A DNA stretch of 7,390 nucleotides from an uncultured Erysipelotrichaceae bacterium (GTDB lineage: Bacteria > Bacillota_I > Bacilli_A > Erysipelotrichales > Erysipelotrichaceae): NCBI GenBank assembly GCA_902795875.1, contig CADBND010000045.1, positions 1 to 7,390 on the forward strand. The letters are read 5' to 3'. The position numbers were made by a program, and so were the translations under genes. The notes below the pieces were generated by a model that was not told the origin of the DNA, ran no database searches, and worked only from the letters and a program-made list of their open reading frames with translations. This document shows, piece by piece, positions 1 to 6,176 of the stretch (its first letter is position 1; each line of letters begins with the position of its first letter).

Positions 1-46
1 GGTCATTTCCGGGATTAGTCTGAAAAATGTATCATTATGGATACAA

Positions 47-919
47 ATGATGACTGAAAAAGCAGTTTTTGATGGTACAATACATGTCGTGAGCGAAAAA
101 AGGAAGATCAAAGTCGTATCCTGTGATATCGATGCGACACTGACATGGGCATATGGCAGCACGATATCGGATGCCAATGCGAATGCAATCAGAGACCTGA
201 TCGACAGAGGTTATCACTTCGGTCTGGCTTCGGGCAGAGCGTATACGGATCTGATGCATTATCCCGAAATGTGGAACATCGGCAGAGTATTCGATTTCTA
301 TATCGGACTCAACGGTGCTTCTCTTTATGATGAGCAGACAAAGAAAAACGAGGTCTTTTTTGAGATCGAGAGGGAGAATATCCGGATCATCATCGAAGAG
401 ATCGACCGTCTGGGACTGGATTCCCACATTTATGTGGATGGGATCACTTTGTTTTCCAAGGAGAACGAAAGGCTCAAGGGATTGCGTTCTTCCAATCACC
501 GCAAGTTCCGGGTCGCAAAGGATCTTTCCGAGATGTATGAAAAGAAGACATCCAAGATCCTGATCAATGTTCCGGATGAGCGGATGGTTGAGATGTATGA
601 ACATTTCGCTCCGATCCTGGATAAGACAGGTGGTGCTGTAAGGCTGACGCGGACTTCTCCGGGTGCGATGGAGTTCATGCCGGCTCAGGTAAATAAGTTC
701 TATGCACTGAAGGTGTATTGCGACAGGCATGGCATTCCGATCGAAGAGGTCGCTGCGTTTGGCGATACGACCAACGACAATGAGATGATCGAGGGTGCAG
801 GTCTGGGCGTATGTATGCTGAACGGGACGGATGATACCAAGGCTGTTGCCGACTGCATCAGCGAATATGAGGCCAAGGATGACGGTTTCGCACACTTCAT
901 TTATGACCATATCTTATAG
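47..919 (+). CDS. Cof-type HAD-IIB family phosphatase
   Basis: This is a probable soluble cytoplasmic phosphatase of the haloacid dehalogenase superfamily, Cof subfamily (HAD-IIB). Members remove phosphate from sugar phosphates, flavin mononucleotide or similar metabolites; the substrate cannot be read from sequence. Seen in the 290 residues: motif I D27-I-D29-A-T (nucleophile and acid/base Asp), motif II around S62-G-R, motif III K217, and motif IV GDTTND at 239-244. The middle region (about 90-200) fits the C2 cap typical of the family. Oddity: motif I reads DIDAT where the family nearly always has DxDGT. About 20 residues precede the core, more than usual, and no convincing Shine-Dalgarno lies before the ATG pair at 47/50. 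The frame stays open back to base 2, so the true start could be a later GTG (89) or lie upstream. A terminator follows the stop directly. The family call is secure; start and substrate are not. Confidence 0.93.
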   Translation: MMTEKAVFDGTIHVVSEKRKIKVVSCDIDATLTWAYGSTISDANANAIRDLIDRGYHFGLASGRAYTDLMHYPEMWNIGRVFDFYIGLNGASLYDEQTKKNEVFFEIERENIRIIIEEIDRLGLDSHIYVDGITLFSKENERLKGLRSSNHRKFRVAKDLSEMYEKKTSKILINVPDERMVEMYEHFAPILDKTGGAVRLTRTSPGAMEFMPAQVNKFYALKVYCDRHGIPIEEVAAFGDTTNDNEMIEGAGLGVCMLNGTDDTKAVADCISEYEAKDDGFAHFIYDHIL

Positions 920-945
920 ACATATCCTGATGGGATATGTTTTTT
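920..945 (+). terminator. Rho-independent terminator after the HAD phosphatase
   Basis: An 8-bp perfect stem, ACATATCC (920-927) with GGATATGT (933-940), encloses a 5-base loop and is followed by a T run at 940-945. It begins on the base after the TAG stop. The stem is AT-rich, so termination may be incomplete. The T run leads straight into the promoter of the next gene. Confidence 0.8.
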
Positions 946-947
946 AA

Positions 948-963
948 TGATATTATTAATTCA
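948..963 (+). promoter_or_regulatory. Extended -10 promoter for the ATPase-led operon
   Basis: TG (948-949), one base, then TATTAT (951-956) form an extended -10 element of the sigma-A type. No good -35 box lies 16-18 bases upstream; the best match, near 928-933, is poor, as is common with extended -10 promoters. A start about 7 bases past the -10 falls near 963, only about three bases before the ATG at 966. It sits between a terminator and the first gene of a tightly packed run, which supports it. It has not been mapped. Confidence 0.5.
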
Positions 964-965
964 GG

Positions 966-1709
966 ATGAATACGATATACATCAGAAACATTTCGATCGA
1001 TAAGGACCTCGATGAGGAAAGTTATTATTCCCATATCCCGGCGATCTCCTATGTCGAGAAGGAGGGGCTTTATTTCAAGAAGCCGGTGACTTTCTTTATC
1101 GGTGAAAACGGTACGGGCAAGTCGACACTTCTCGAGGCGATCGCGACTTATTGCGGTTTTGCGCCGGAAGGGGGTTCGAGAAACTTTTCTTTTTCGACAC
1201 GGGATACCCATTCCGATCTGTACGAACATCTGATGATCGCCAAGACCGGATATCCGAAAGACGGTTTCTTTCTGAGAGCGGAGAGTTTCTACAATGTCGC
1301 GAGCTATATCGAGGATGTCGATTATGACGGATTGCTGACGAAAAACAGCTATGGCGGAAAGTCTTTACATAAGCGTTCACATGGGGAGAGTTTTCTGGCT
1401 TTGGTGAAGAACCGTTTTCGTGGCAAGGGTCTTTATCTGCTGGATGAGCCTGAGGCGGCGCTTTCGCCGACAAGGCTGATGGAACTGCTGATCCATATCC
1501 ATGATCTGGTGGAAGATGATTCACAATTCATCATTTCGACCCATTCGGCTATCCTGATGACTTATCCGGATGCGGATATCTTTGAGTTTTCCGATACCGG
1601 GATAAGGAAGATGCGTTATGATCAAAGCGATCATTACAAGATCACGAAGAGTTTCATAGATCGGCCTGAGATCATGTACAGGCATCTGTTTGGAGAGGAT
1701 GAGAAATGA
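966..1709 (+). CDS. AAA/ABC-type ATPase, small SMC-like predicted ATPase
   Basis: This is a 247-residue cytoplasmic ATPase with an ABC/SMC-like head, resembling the predicted ATPases of COG3910. Seen: Walker A GENGTGKST at 46-54, a signature-like SHGES at 138-142, Walker B ending LLDEPEAALS with D160-E161, and the H-loop histidine H193 in ISTHS. There is no transmembrane partner, no long coiled coil and no nuclease domain. Family members have no well-defined cellular role, so none is claimed. The frame is closed by TAA at 957-959, so ATG 966 is the first possible start. AGG abuts the ATG, leaving no proper Shine-Dalgarno spacing, which fits a nearly leaderless mRNA. The stop overlaps the next gene by four bases (ATGA), so the two are probably translationally coupled. 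The ATPase call is firm; biological function is open. Confidence 0.9.
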   Translation: MNTIYIRNISIDKDLDEESYYSHIPAISYVEKEGLYFKKPVTFFIGENGTGKSTLLEAIATYCGFAPEGGSRNFSFSTRDTHSDLYEHLMIAKTGYPKDGFFLRAESFYNVASYIEDVDYDGLLTKNSYGGKSLHKRSHGESFLALVKNRFRGKGLYLLDEPEAALSPTRLMELLIHIHDLVEDDSQFIISTHSAILMTYPDADIFEFSDTGIRKMRYDQSDHYKITKSFIDRPEIMYRHLFGEDEK

Positions 1710-2278
1710 AGAAGATCTTAGTAGTATTGATGTTGCTTTGTCTGTGCGCATGTACGAAGACGGATAAGAAACAGGAAGAAGTCTTAAGTGAAAACGTGCT
1801 GAAGGCACAGATCGTGATAAAGGATTACGGAACGGTGGATGTAGAGCTCTATCCCGATATTGCGCCGGTGACGGTGGAGAATTTCGTGAATCTGGTCAAT
1901 GAGGGCTTCTATGACGGAAACTGTTTTCACAGGATCATGGACGGTTTCATGATACAGGGCGGCATGGATACGGAAGGAAAGGTCGCTAAGATCAAGGGTG
2001 AGTTTTCCGATAACGGCTTCAAGAATGATCTGAAGCATACGGAAGGCGTACTGTCCATGGCCAGGACTCCTGATCCCGATTCGGCTACGTCACAGTTCTT
2101 CATCATGGTGGGCGATGGAAACTGGCTCGATGGAAGTTACGCTGCTTTCGGAAAGGTCACGAATGGTCTTGAGATCGTGAAACAGATCGCAAAGGATGCA
2201 AAGCCAATCGATGACAAAGGCAGTATTGCGGTTGAAGACAGGCCGGTCATTGAGTCGATCCGGATGATAAATGAGTAA
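1706..2278 (+). CDS. Cyclophilin-type peptidyl-prolyl isomerase lipoprotein
   Basis: This protein catalyses cis-trans isomerisation of Xaa-Pro bonds and is probably tethered to the outer face of the cytoplasmic membrane, where it would help secreted proteins fold. Residues 1-15 form a lipoprotein signal peptide (Lys-Lys, then a leucine/valine-rich core), with lipobox L13-C-A-C16, so C16 would be lipidated. A polar linker (17-33) leads to a cyclophilin domain (about 34-185). Active-site positions by comparison with human CypA are R76 (FHR), F81, Q84 (MIQGG), F132 (SQFF) and W140 (NWLDG). CypA H126 is replaced by Y145. The 190-residue length fits a single-domain bacterial cyclophilin plus signal. 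GGAGAGG at 1692-1698, 7 bases before the ATG, is a good Shine-Dalgarno inside the upstream gene, and the ATGA overlap suggests coupling. Two further cysteines in the signal (C12, C14) are unusual but do not disturb the lipobox. Confidence 0.95.
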   Translation: MKKILVVLMLLCLCACTKTDKKQEEVLSENVLKAQIVIKDYGTVDVELYPDIAPVTVENFVNLVNEGFYDGNCFHRIMDGFMIQGGMDTEGKVAKIKGEFSDNGFKNDLKHTEGVLSMARTPDPDSATSQFFIMVGDGNWLDGSYAAFGKVTNGLEIVKQIAKDAKPIDDKGSIAVEDRPVIESIRMINE

Positions 2279-2294
2279 AGGAAGGTAAAGATAG

Positions 2295-2672
2295 ATGAAA
2301 AGAGTTTTAGCTAGTTCTAAGGTACCGGCTGCAATCGGTCCCTATTCGCAGGCAATTGAGACAGAAGGCCTGGTGTTCGTATCGGGTCAGTTACCGATCG
2401 ATCCGGCAACGGGTGATCTGGTAGAAGGCGTGCGGGAACAGACGAGGCAGTCTCTCACCAACATCTGTCATATCCTGGAAGAAACAGGACTGAAGATGCA
2501 TGATGTGATCAAGACGACCGTCCTTTTGCAGCATATGTCCGATTTCGCTGATATGAATGAAGTCTACGGCACTTTCTTTGAAAAGGATGCGCCGGCTCGT
2601 ATCTGTTTTGAGGTCGCTGCACTTCCCAAAGGTGCTCTTGTGGAGATCGAGGCAGTCGCTGCCAAAAACTAA
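2295..2672 (+). CDS. ridA: RidA family reactive intermediate/imine deaminase
   Basis: This is a 125-residue member of the RidA (YjgF/YER057c/UK114) family, a cytoplasmic homotrimer that hydrolyses 2-aminoacrylate and related enamines/imines released by pyridoxal-phosphate enzymes. That protects PLP enzymes from inactivation. Seen: GPYSQA at 15-20 with Y17, VSGQLP near 29-34, and PARICFEVAALPKGALVEIE at 100-119. By comparison with E. coli RidA, R102 matches the carboxylate-binding Arg105, C104 matches Cys107 and E117 matches Glu120. All active-site positions are present, so this is probably an active deaminase of the canonical RidA group. AGGAAGG at 2279-2285 stands 9 bases before the ATG as a strong Shine-Dalgarno. 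It follows the cyclophilin gene by 16 bases, and its TAA touches the ATG of the next gene. It probably belongs to the operon starting at 966. Confidence 0.96.
   Translation: MKRVLASSKVPAAIGPYSQAIETEGLVFVSGQLPIDPATGDLVEGVREQTRQSLTNICHILEETGLKMHDVIKTTVLLQHMSDFADMNEVYGTFFEKDAPARICFEVAALPKGALVEIEAVAAKN
2651..2663 (+). other. Small hairpin before the propeller gene start
   Basis: GGCAG (2651-2655) pairs with CTGCC (2659-2663) around a TCG loop, within the last codons of ridA and 9 bases upstream of the next ATG. The nearest Shine-Dalgarno-like sites (GGAG 2642-2645, GAGG 2649-2652) are otherwise too distant from that ATG. Folding could shorten the effective spacing, but it would also pair the GG of the nearer site. 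Functional meaning is inference. Confidence 0.35.
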
Positions 2673-3596
2673 ATGAAAGAGTCCTTTTATGTCGGTACCT
2701 ATACCGACAAGGATGGCAAGGGGATCTACCGCTTCTCGTATGAAGACGGAAAGATGTATGATCCTGAACTTTTCTGTACGATAGGCGATCCGAAATACCT
2801 TTGTGTGTTCGGTGATTTTTTGGCAAGCCTTTGTACGGTCGATGGAAAAGGAGCTGTCGCTTTGATCGACCGTTCGGGAAGGATCGTGGCAGAAAAAGTC
2901 ATCGAAGAAAAGGGTTCCTGCTATATCGCGGGAAAGGGAAACAGGATCTACACTGCAAACTATCATCTCGGCACTTTTTCGCTGCTGGAATACGATAACG
3001 GGGAACTGAAACATCTCAATACGATCCTGATCAAGGATAAGGGTGGCTGTCATCAGATCCTTTTCCACGAGGATACCATTATGGTTCCCTGTCTTTTCTT
3101 GGACAGGATCATGTGTTATGACTTCGATCTGAAGGAAAAGGGATGGATCTCTTTTCCGGAAGGGAGCGGTCCCAGACACGGTGTCTTTGACAGGGCACAC
3201 CGCTTTCTCTATGTGTTGAGCGAACTGTCGAATGAACTTTTCAAGATCGATCTTTCGAAAGGGAAGATCGTGGCTTCGACGGGTGTACTGAAGGATGGAA
3301 AGACGCACCAAAAGGGTTCGGCAGCCTTGCGGATGAGTAAGGATGAAAGGTACCTTTATGCTTCCACGCGTTTCGAGAACGTGATCTCTGTGATCGATGC
3401 GAACAGAATGGAGCTTCTTGAATGCGTCGACTGCGGTGGTGATCATCCGCGTGATTTCGTTCTGGAAGGCGATCATCTGATCTGTGCGGACCGTTTCAGC
3501 AATGAGGTCGTCTGTTTCCGGCTGGAGGATGGTTTGGTGGGGGATGTCACTTCAAGGATCGCTGTCCCTGACGGTGTGGCAATACAGAAGTGGTGA
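2673..3596 (+). CDS. Lactonase family beta-propeller (6-phosphogluconolactonase-like)
   Basis: This 307-residue protein resembles the seven-bladed beta-propeller lactonase family (COG2706, PF10282), whose E. coli member Pgl hydrolyses 6-phosphogluconolactone in the cytoplasm. Family landmarks appear in the expected order: YVGTYT (6-11), the IYTANYHLGTFSLLEY region (92-107), GGCHQI (124-129), GPRHGVF (166-172), RYLYASTR (226-233) and HPRDF (258-262), followed by an ADRFSNEVVCF strand. It is somewhat shorter than the usual 330-350 residues, with trimmed loops rather than a missing end. There is no signal peptide. The family contains proteins of unproven substrate, so physiological lactonase activity is not assured. 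Its ATG follows the ridA stop with no gap and lacks a well-placed Shine-Dalgarno, which points to termination-reinitiation. A strong hairpin lies just inside the coding region (2690-2709). Confidence 0.85.
   Translation: MKESFYVGTYTDKDGKGIYRFSYEDGKMYDPELFCTIGDPKYLCVFGDFLASLCTVDGKGAVALIDRSGRIVAEKVIEEKGSCYIAGKGNRIYTANYHLGTFSLLEYDNGELKHLNTILIKDKGGCHQILFHEDTIMVPCLFLDRIMCYDFDLKEKGWISFPEGSGPRHGVFDRAHRFLYVLSELSNELFKIDLSKGKIVASTGVLKDGKTHQKGSAALRMSKDERYLYASTRFENVISVIDANRMELLECVDCGGDHPRDFVLEGDHLICADRFSNEVVCFRLEDGLVGDVTSRIAVPDGVAIQKW
2690..2709 (+). other. Eight-bp hairpin inside the 5' end of the propeller gene
   Basis: TGTCGGTA (2690-2697) pairs perfectly with TACCGACA (2702-2709) around a CCTA loop, starting 17 bases after the first base of the ATG. 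It encodes part of the conserved YVGTYTD motif, so it may be accidental. No T run follows, so it is not an intrinsic terminator. In RNA it would lie at the downstream edge of the initiating ribosome. Confidence 0.45.
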
Positions 3597-3598
3597 TC

Positions 3599-3607
3599 TG
3601 ATAAAAT
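3599..3607 (+). promoter_or_regulatory. Possible extended -10 before the MATE fusion gene
   Basis: TG (3599-3600), one base, then TAAAAT (3602-3607) resembles an extended -10 element in the 26-base gap before the transporter gene. No good -35 is seen. If used, it would give the transporter an internal start near 3614, leaving only a very short leader with a weak GGTGG ribosome site. The gene may simply be read through from upstream. Confidence 0.25.
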
Positions 3608-3622
3608 AATGGATGGTGGTCT

Positions 3623-5377
3623 ATGAATAAGAAATTCAATCGCAATGTGAAAGAACTGTTTATGAAACTTCTGCCGGTGCAGATCTTTTTGATGCTGGCA
3701 TCGGGTGTCAGCGGTATCGTAAACGGTCTTATTGTAGGCAATAATCTGAGTGCGACGGCGATGGCCGCCTTGGGTCTGACGGCTCCGTTATCGAGCCTTC
3801 TGGCTTCCCTGGCGACGATCGTTTCCGGCGGTTCGGGTATCCTTTGCGGCAAATATATGGGCAGGGGAGAGGCAAGAAAGGTCAATGCGGTCTTTTCCAA
3901 TTCGATGCTGGTGCTGTTTTCTTCGGGGGTCGTTTTGACGATCGTGTTCCTTCTGTTTTCTTCACCGATCGCAAGGATCGTCGGTGCCAATGCCGAGACT
4001 TTGAACGATACGGTCCTTTTCATCCAGGGTACGGCGATCGGCATCTTGCCTTTACTGATGATGCCTTGTCTGATGACGTTCCTTCAAATGTGCAATAAGC
4101 CTACGGTCTCCCTTATTGCACCGGTCATCCTTGCGGTAAGCAACGCCTTGTTGTGCCTGTTGGCAGTTGGTCCTATGAAGGGTGGCGTGTTTATGGTGGC
4201 GCTAGCTTCTTCGATCTCCACTTTTCTGACTGTTGGCTTCATGGTCGTATATCTTCTTATGAATAAGGATCTGGTCCGTTTCGATATGAAGGATATGGAC
4301 ATGTCCATGATAAAGGAGATGCTGATACTGGGTTCGCCGGGTTCTCTGGCGGGGATCATGTATTCCACGAGGAATGTCTTCATAAACAGTCATGCTTCGG
4401 CTGTGGGTGGGATCAGTGCAGTCAATGCTTTGGCGATACTTGGATCGTGTGACTGTTTCTTTGACTGTCTCAATGTCGGTGCTGGTTCCACACTGTCGAT
4501 GCTGGCAAGTGTCTTTATTGGAGAGAAGGACGTGCGTTCTTTGAAGGATCTGATGAAGTTCACGATCTTTACAGGTCTGTGCATGTGTGCGGTCAAGATC
4601 TGTGTGGCGACCTTCTTCGGCCGGAATATCGCGATGCTGTTCGGTGCCAAGGGTGCGGCGATCGAATCGACCTGGATGCTGCTTTTCCTGTACAATCTGG
4701 CAGCTCCTTTCAATATCTTCACGCTGACTTTTATGGGTGTGTATCAGAATCTCGGACGGGTCACTTTCTGCAATATGCTCTATCCCGTGAACTGTCTGAT
4801 CGTTCCGCTTTTCTGCTGTGCTGTATTGAGCAGGGTGTTTGGCGTGAATGCGATCTTTGCCTGCTATATGATCGCTGAGATCGTGACGCTGATCTGCATG
4901 TATGTCTACGCTTGTATGAAAAAGAAGGCTCTGGCAAAAGATCTCGACGATATGCTTTATCTCGATAAGCAGCTTGATGCTTCCAGCAAGTATTCGATCT
5001 CCATCAGGGAGATCCCGGAGGTGGTCAATGTTGCCCAGAGGATACAGGATTACTGTCTGGAGAACGGTGTGGATAAAAGGCGAAGCATGCTGGCGGGCTT
5101 ATGTATGGAAGAGATGGCTGGAAATATCGTCGAACACGGTTTCACCAAGGATAATAAGTCCCATACGATCGATGTCTTTGCCTGTGTAGAGGAAGACAAG
5201 AGCGTCCGTCTGCGTCTCAGGGACAACTGCGTGCCTTTTGATCCGCATTCCAAACTGGAGATGTATGAGAATGACGATCCGTTCAAGAATGTCGGGATCA
5301 AGCTCGTTTCCAAGATCGCGAAGGAAATGAACTATCAGACGACGTTCGGGATGAACGTGCTGAATATCACGCTTTAG
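3623..5377 (+). CDS. MATE family transporter fused to a C-terminal anti-sigma-type HATPase domain
   Basis: This 584-residue protein joins two modules. Residues about 10-435 form a polytopic MATE-type (multidrug and toxic compound extrusion) membrane domain, with roughly twelve hydrophobic segments and a conserved-looking start (LPVQIFLMLASGVSGIVNGL). Residues about 450-584 form a GHKL/HATPase domain like those of anti-sigma kinases such as RsbW: N-box E497-M-A-G-N501 with H505-G506, G1-like D534-N-C-V-P-F-D-P541, and G2-like G558-I-K-L-V562. In G1 the usual Gly is Cys536. MATE proteins export cations, drugs or metabolites using H+ or Na+ gradients; the added domain would face the cytoplasm. 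What it binds or phosphorylates is unknown, and no STAS partner or sigma gene is nearby. The first 445 residues match a full-length MATE, so this is a true fusion in one uninterrupted frame. The ribosome site (GGATGG/GGTGG) is weak. A terminator follows. Confidence 0.93.
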   Translation: MNKKFNRNVKELFMKLLPVQIFLMLASGVSGIVNGLIVGNNLSATAMAALGLTAPLSSLLASLATIVSGGSGILCGKYMGRGEARKVNAVFSNSMLVLFSSGVVLTIVFLLFSSPIARIVGANAETLNDTVLFIQGTAIGILPLLMMPCLMTFLQMCNKPTVSLIAPVILAVSNALLCLLAVGPMKGGVFMVALASSISTFLTVGFMVVYLLMNKDLVRFDMKDMDMSMIKEMLILGSPGSLAGIMYSTRNVFINSHASAVGGISAVNALAILGSCDCFFDCLNVGAGSTLSMLASVFIGEKDVRSLKDLMKFTIFTGLCMCAVKICVATFFGRNIAMLFGAKGAAIESTWMLLFLYNLAAPFNIFTLTFMGVYQNLGRVTFCNMLYPVNCLIVPLFCCAVLSRVFGVNAIFACYMIAEIVTLICMYVYACMKKKALAKDLDDMLYLDKQLDASSKYSISIREIPEVVNVAQRIQDYCLENGVDKRRSMLAGLCMEEMAGNIVEHGFTKDNKSHTIDVFACVEEDKSVRLRLRDNCVPFDPHSKLEMYENDDPFKNVGIKLVSKIAKEMNYQTTFGMNVLNITL

Positions 5378-5383
5378 ACTATG

Positions 5384-5405
5384 GCCTGCGTATGCAGGCT
5401 TTTTT
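5384..5405 (+). terminator. Rho-independent terminator ending the five-gene operon
   Basis: GCCTGC (5384-5389) pairs perfectly with GCAGGC (5394-5399) around a GTAT loop, followed by T6 at 5400-5405 and, after one C, TTTT at 5407-5410. It lies 6 bases past the stop of the MATE fusion gene. The GC-rich stem and long T run make it the stronger of the two terminators in the window. Confidence 0.92.
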
Positions 5406-5440
5406 CTTTTGGACAAAGTAGAAAAAAAGAGGTTTTGCGC

Positions 5441-5446
5441 TATAAT
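5441..5446 (+). promoter_or_regulatory. TATAAT -10 box for the downstream gene set
   Basis: This is a perfect TATAAT, 27 bases before the ATG at 5473. It lies in the only sizeable intergenic gap and just after a strong terminator. No clear -35 sits 16-18 bases upstream (5418-5423 is a poor match). A TG pair is present at 5436-5437 but is offset from the usual extended -10 position. Transcription would start near 5453, leaving about 20 bases of leader that include GAGG at 5464-5467. Confidence 0.65.
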
Positions 5447-5472
5447 AGAAATGTTCTTTTGAAGAGGCAGAT

Positions 5473-6132
5473 ATGGGGAACAGACTTAGATTGACAAACG
5501 AAGAAGATGCATTGATCAAGAAGAGATATCCGGATATCGATATGGATGATCTTATGATGCCGATGGAGGGCATGTCTACGATCACGAATCTGGACATGCT
5601 GATATCTTCCCTGAATTACGATATCGAAAACAGAAAGGTGGATAACAGAGATCTGCCTTTATGCATAAATGTGAAGAAGAAGGCCGAGTATTTCAAGGCA
5701 CATAAGGGCAAGAACTATGTTCCGGGTTTTGACAGCGACAAGATGGCCAAAAAGGCCGATGAGATCGCAGTCAAGGCTTTGGGTGAACCGATCGGTGATG
5801 ACATGTATCGGATCGATCAGCTGATCAATTATATCCGCAGCATCAAGGATGAAGAGGGAAACGAGAAGGAACTGATCTTACTGGCAATGTATCTTGGCAG
5901 CAAGCTTGGCGAATTGATGCTGAACGATACGGTCCTGAATGCCGGTTATGACTGGGACAGGACGAAGAAATACAAGTATCCCTGTCTGTGCAATCCGCAA
6001 AGCGATCTGCTGTGCAATCCGATCAGCTTTGTCTACAGTAAACTCAACTGCAAGTCTTCCGCGGAAGACAGTTTCGGTACGACGGGTGATTTCTATTACC
6101 GTTTCTTAGACCTGATCAAGGCCCGCGGATGA
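5473..6132 (+). CDS. Uncharacterised 219-residue protein
   Basis: I do not recognise this protein. It has no signal peptide or membrane segment, so it is probably cytoplasmic. The N-terminal part (1-60) is acidic and rich in Asp and Met. A Lys-rich stretch around 68-95 follows, then a C-terminal part (about 95-219). That part has a hydrophobic helix (ELILLAMYLGSKLGEL, 133-148), a Trp in a charged segment (W161), a short cysteine cluster (C171, C173, C181) and NPISFVYSKL (182-191). A YLG helix, then a Trp, then an NP..FV..KL segment recalls several poorly described bacterial domains with no set function; this is only a loose resemblance. The spacing of the cysteines does not make a standard zinc ribbon. 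It is first behind a TATAAT box, with GAGG 5 bases before the ATG, and is probably co-transcribed with the zinc-ribbon gene 44 bases downstream. Coding status is supported by promoter, ribosome site and codon use matching its neighbours. Confidence 0.85.
   Translation: MGNRLRLTNEEDALIKKRYPDIDMDDLMMPMEGMSTITNLDMLISSLNYDIENRKVDNRDLPLCINVKKKAEYFKAHKGKNYVPGFDSDKMAKKADEIAVKALGEPIGDDMYRIDQLINYIRSIKDEEGNEKELILLAMYLGSKLGELMLNDTVLNAGYDWDRTKKYKYPCLCNPQSDLLCNPISFVYSKLNCKSSAEDSFGTTGDFYYRFLDLIKARG
6054..6069. repeat. Perfect 16-bp palindrome
   Basis: GTCTTCCG (6054-6061) is followed directly by its reverse complement CGGAAGAC (6062-6069). It lies in codons for a Lys-Ser-Ser-Ala-Glu-Asp-Ser stretch near the 3' end of the gene at 5473. 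There is no loop, so it is better suited to a dimeric DNA-binding protein than to an RNA hairpin. It may be chance. Confidence 0.6.
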
Positions 6133-6148
6133 TCGTTTATATAGAATT

Positions 6149-6171
6149 TGTATATACTGTTAATTGAGGAG
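6149..6171 (+). promoter_or_regulatory. Strong ribosome site with a possible -10 for the zinc-ribbon gene
   Basis: TTGAGGAG (6164-6171) is a strong Shine-Dalgarno 5 bases before the ATG at 6177 and fixes that start. Just upstream, TG (6149-6150) and TATACT (6153-6158) resemble a -10 region, with no good -35. A start here would leave a leader of about 12 bases. The 44-base gap is the widest inside the second gene set. The ribosome site is convincing; the promoter is weak. Confidence 0.4.
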
Positions 6172-6176
6172 ACGCA

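Noticed and set aside
1..18. Possible tail of an upstream gene (frame 1, ending TAG at 16-18)
   Set aside because: Only five codons are visible, and another frame also stops nearby (TGA at 21-23), so nothing distinguishes a real tail from chance.
28..51. Two overlapping AT-rich hairpins at the HAD start (28-33/40-45 and 31-36/46-51)
   Set aside because: Mutually exclusive 6-bp stems could suggest a start-codon switch, but both are weak, there is no ribosome site to mask, and the start itself is uncertain.
35..910. A 291-codon open frame on the - strand across the HAD gene
   Set aside because: Same cause: it lies wholly antisense to a protein with intact HAD motifs and has no ribosome site or recognisable domain.
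966..1709. The ATPase as part of a defence system (OLD, retron or similar)
   Set aside because: There is no TOPRIM or other nuclease, reverse transcriptase or effector beside it; its neighbours are a foldase, RidA and a lactonase-like protein.
2391..3476. A 361-codon open frame on the - strand across ridA and the propeller gene
   Set aside because: It is antisense to two clear family members and its translation resembles nothing known; the bias toward ATC and GAT codons keeps the opposite strand free of stops.
5409..5414. TTGGAC as a -35 box for the promoter at 5441
   Set aside because: It stands 26 bases from TATAAT, well beyond the 16-18 usual for sigma-A, and overlaps the terminator's T tract.
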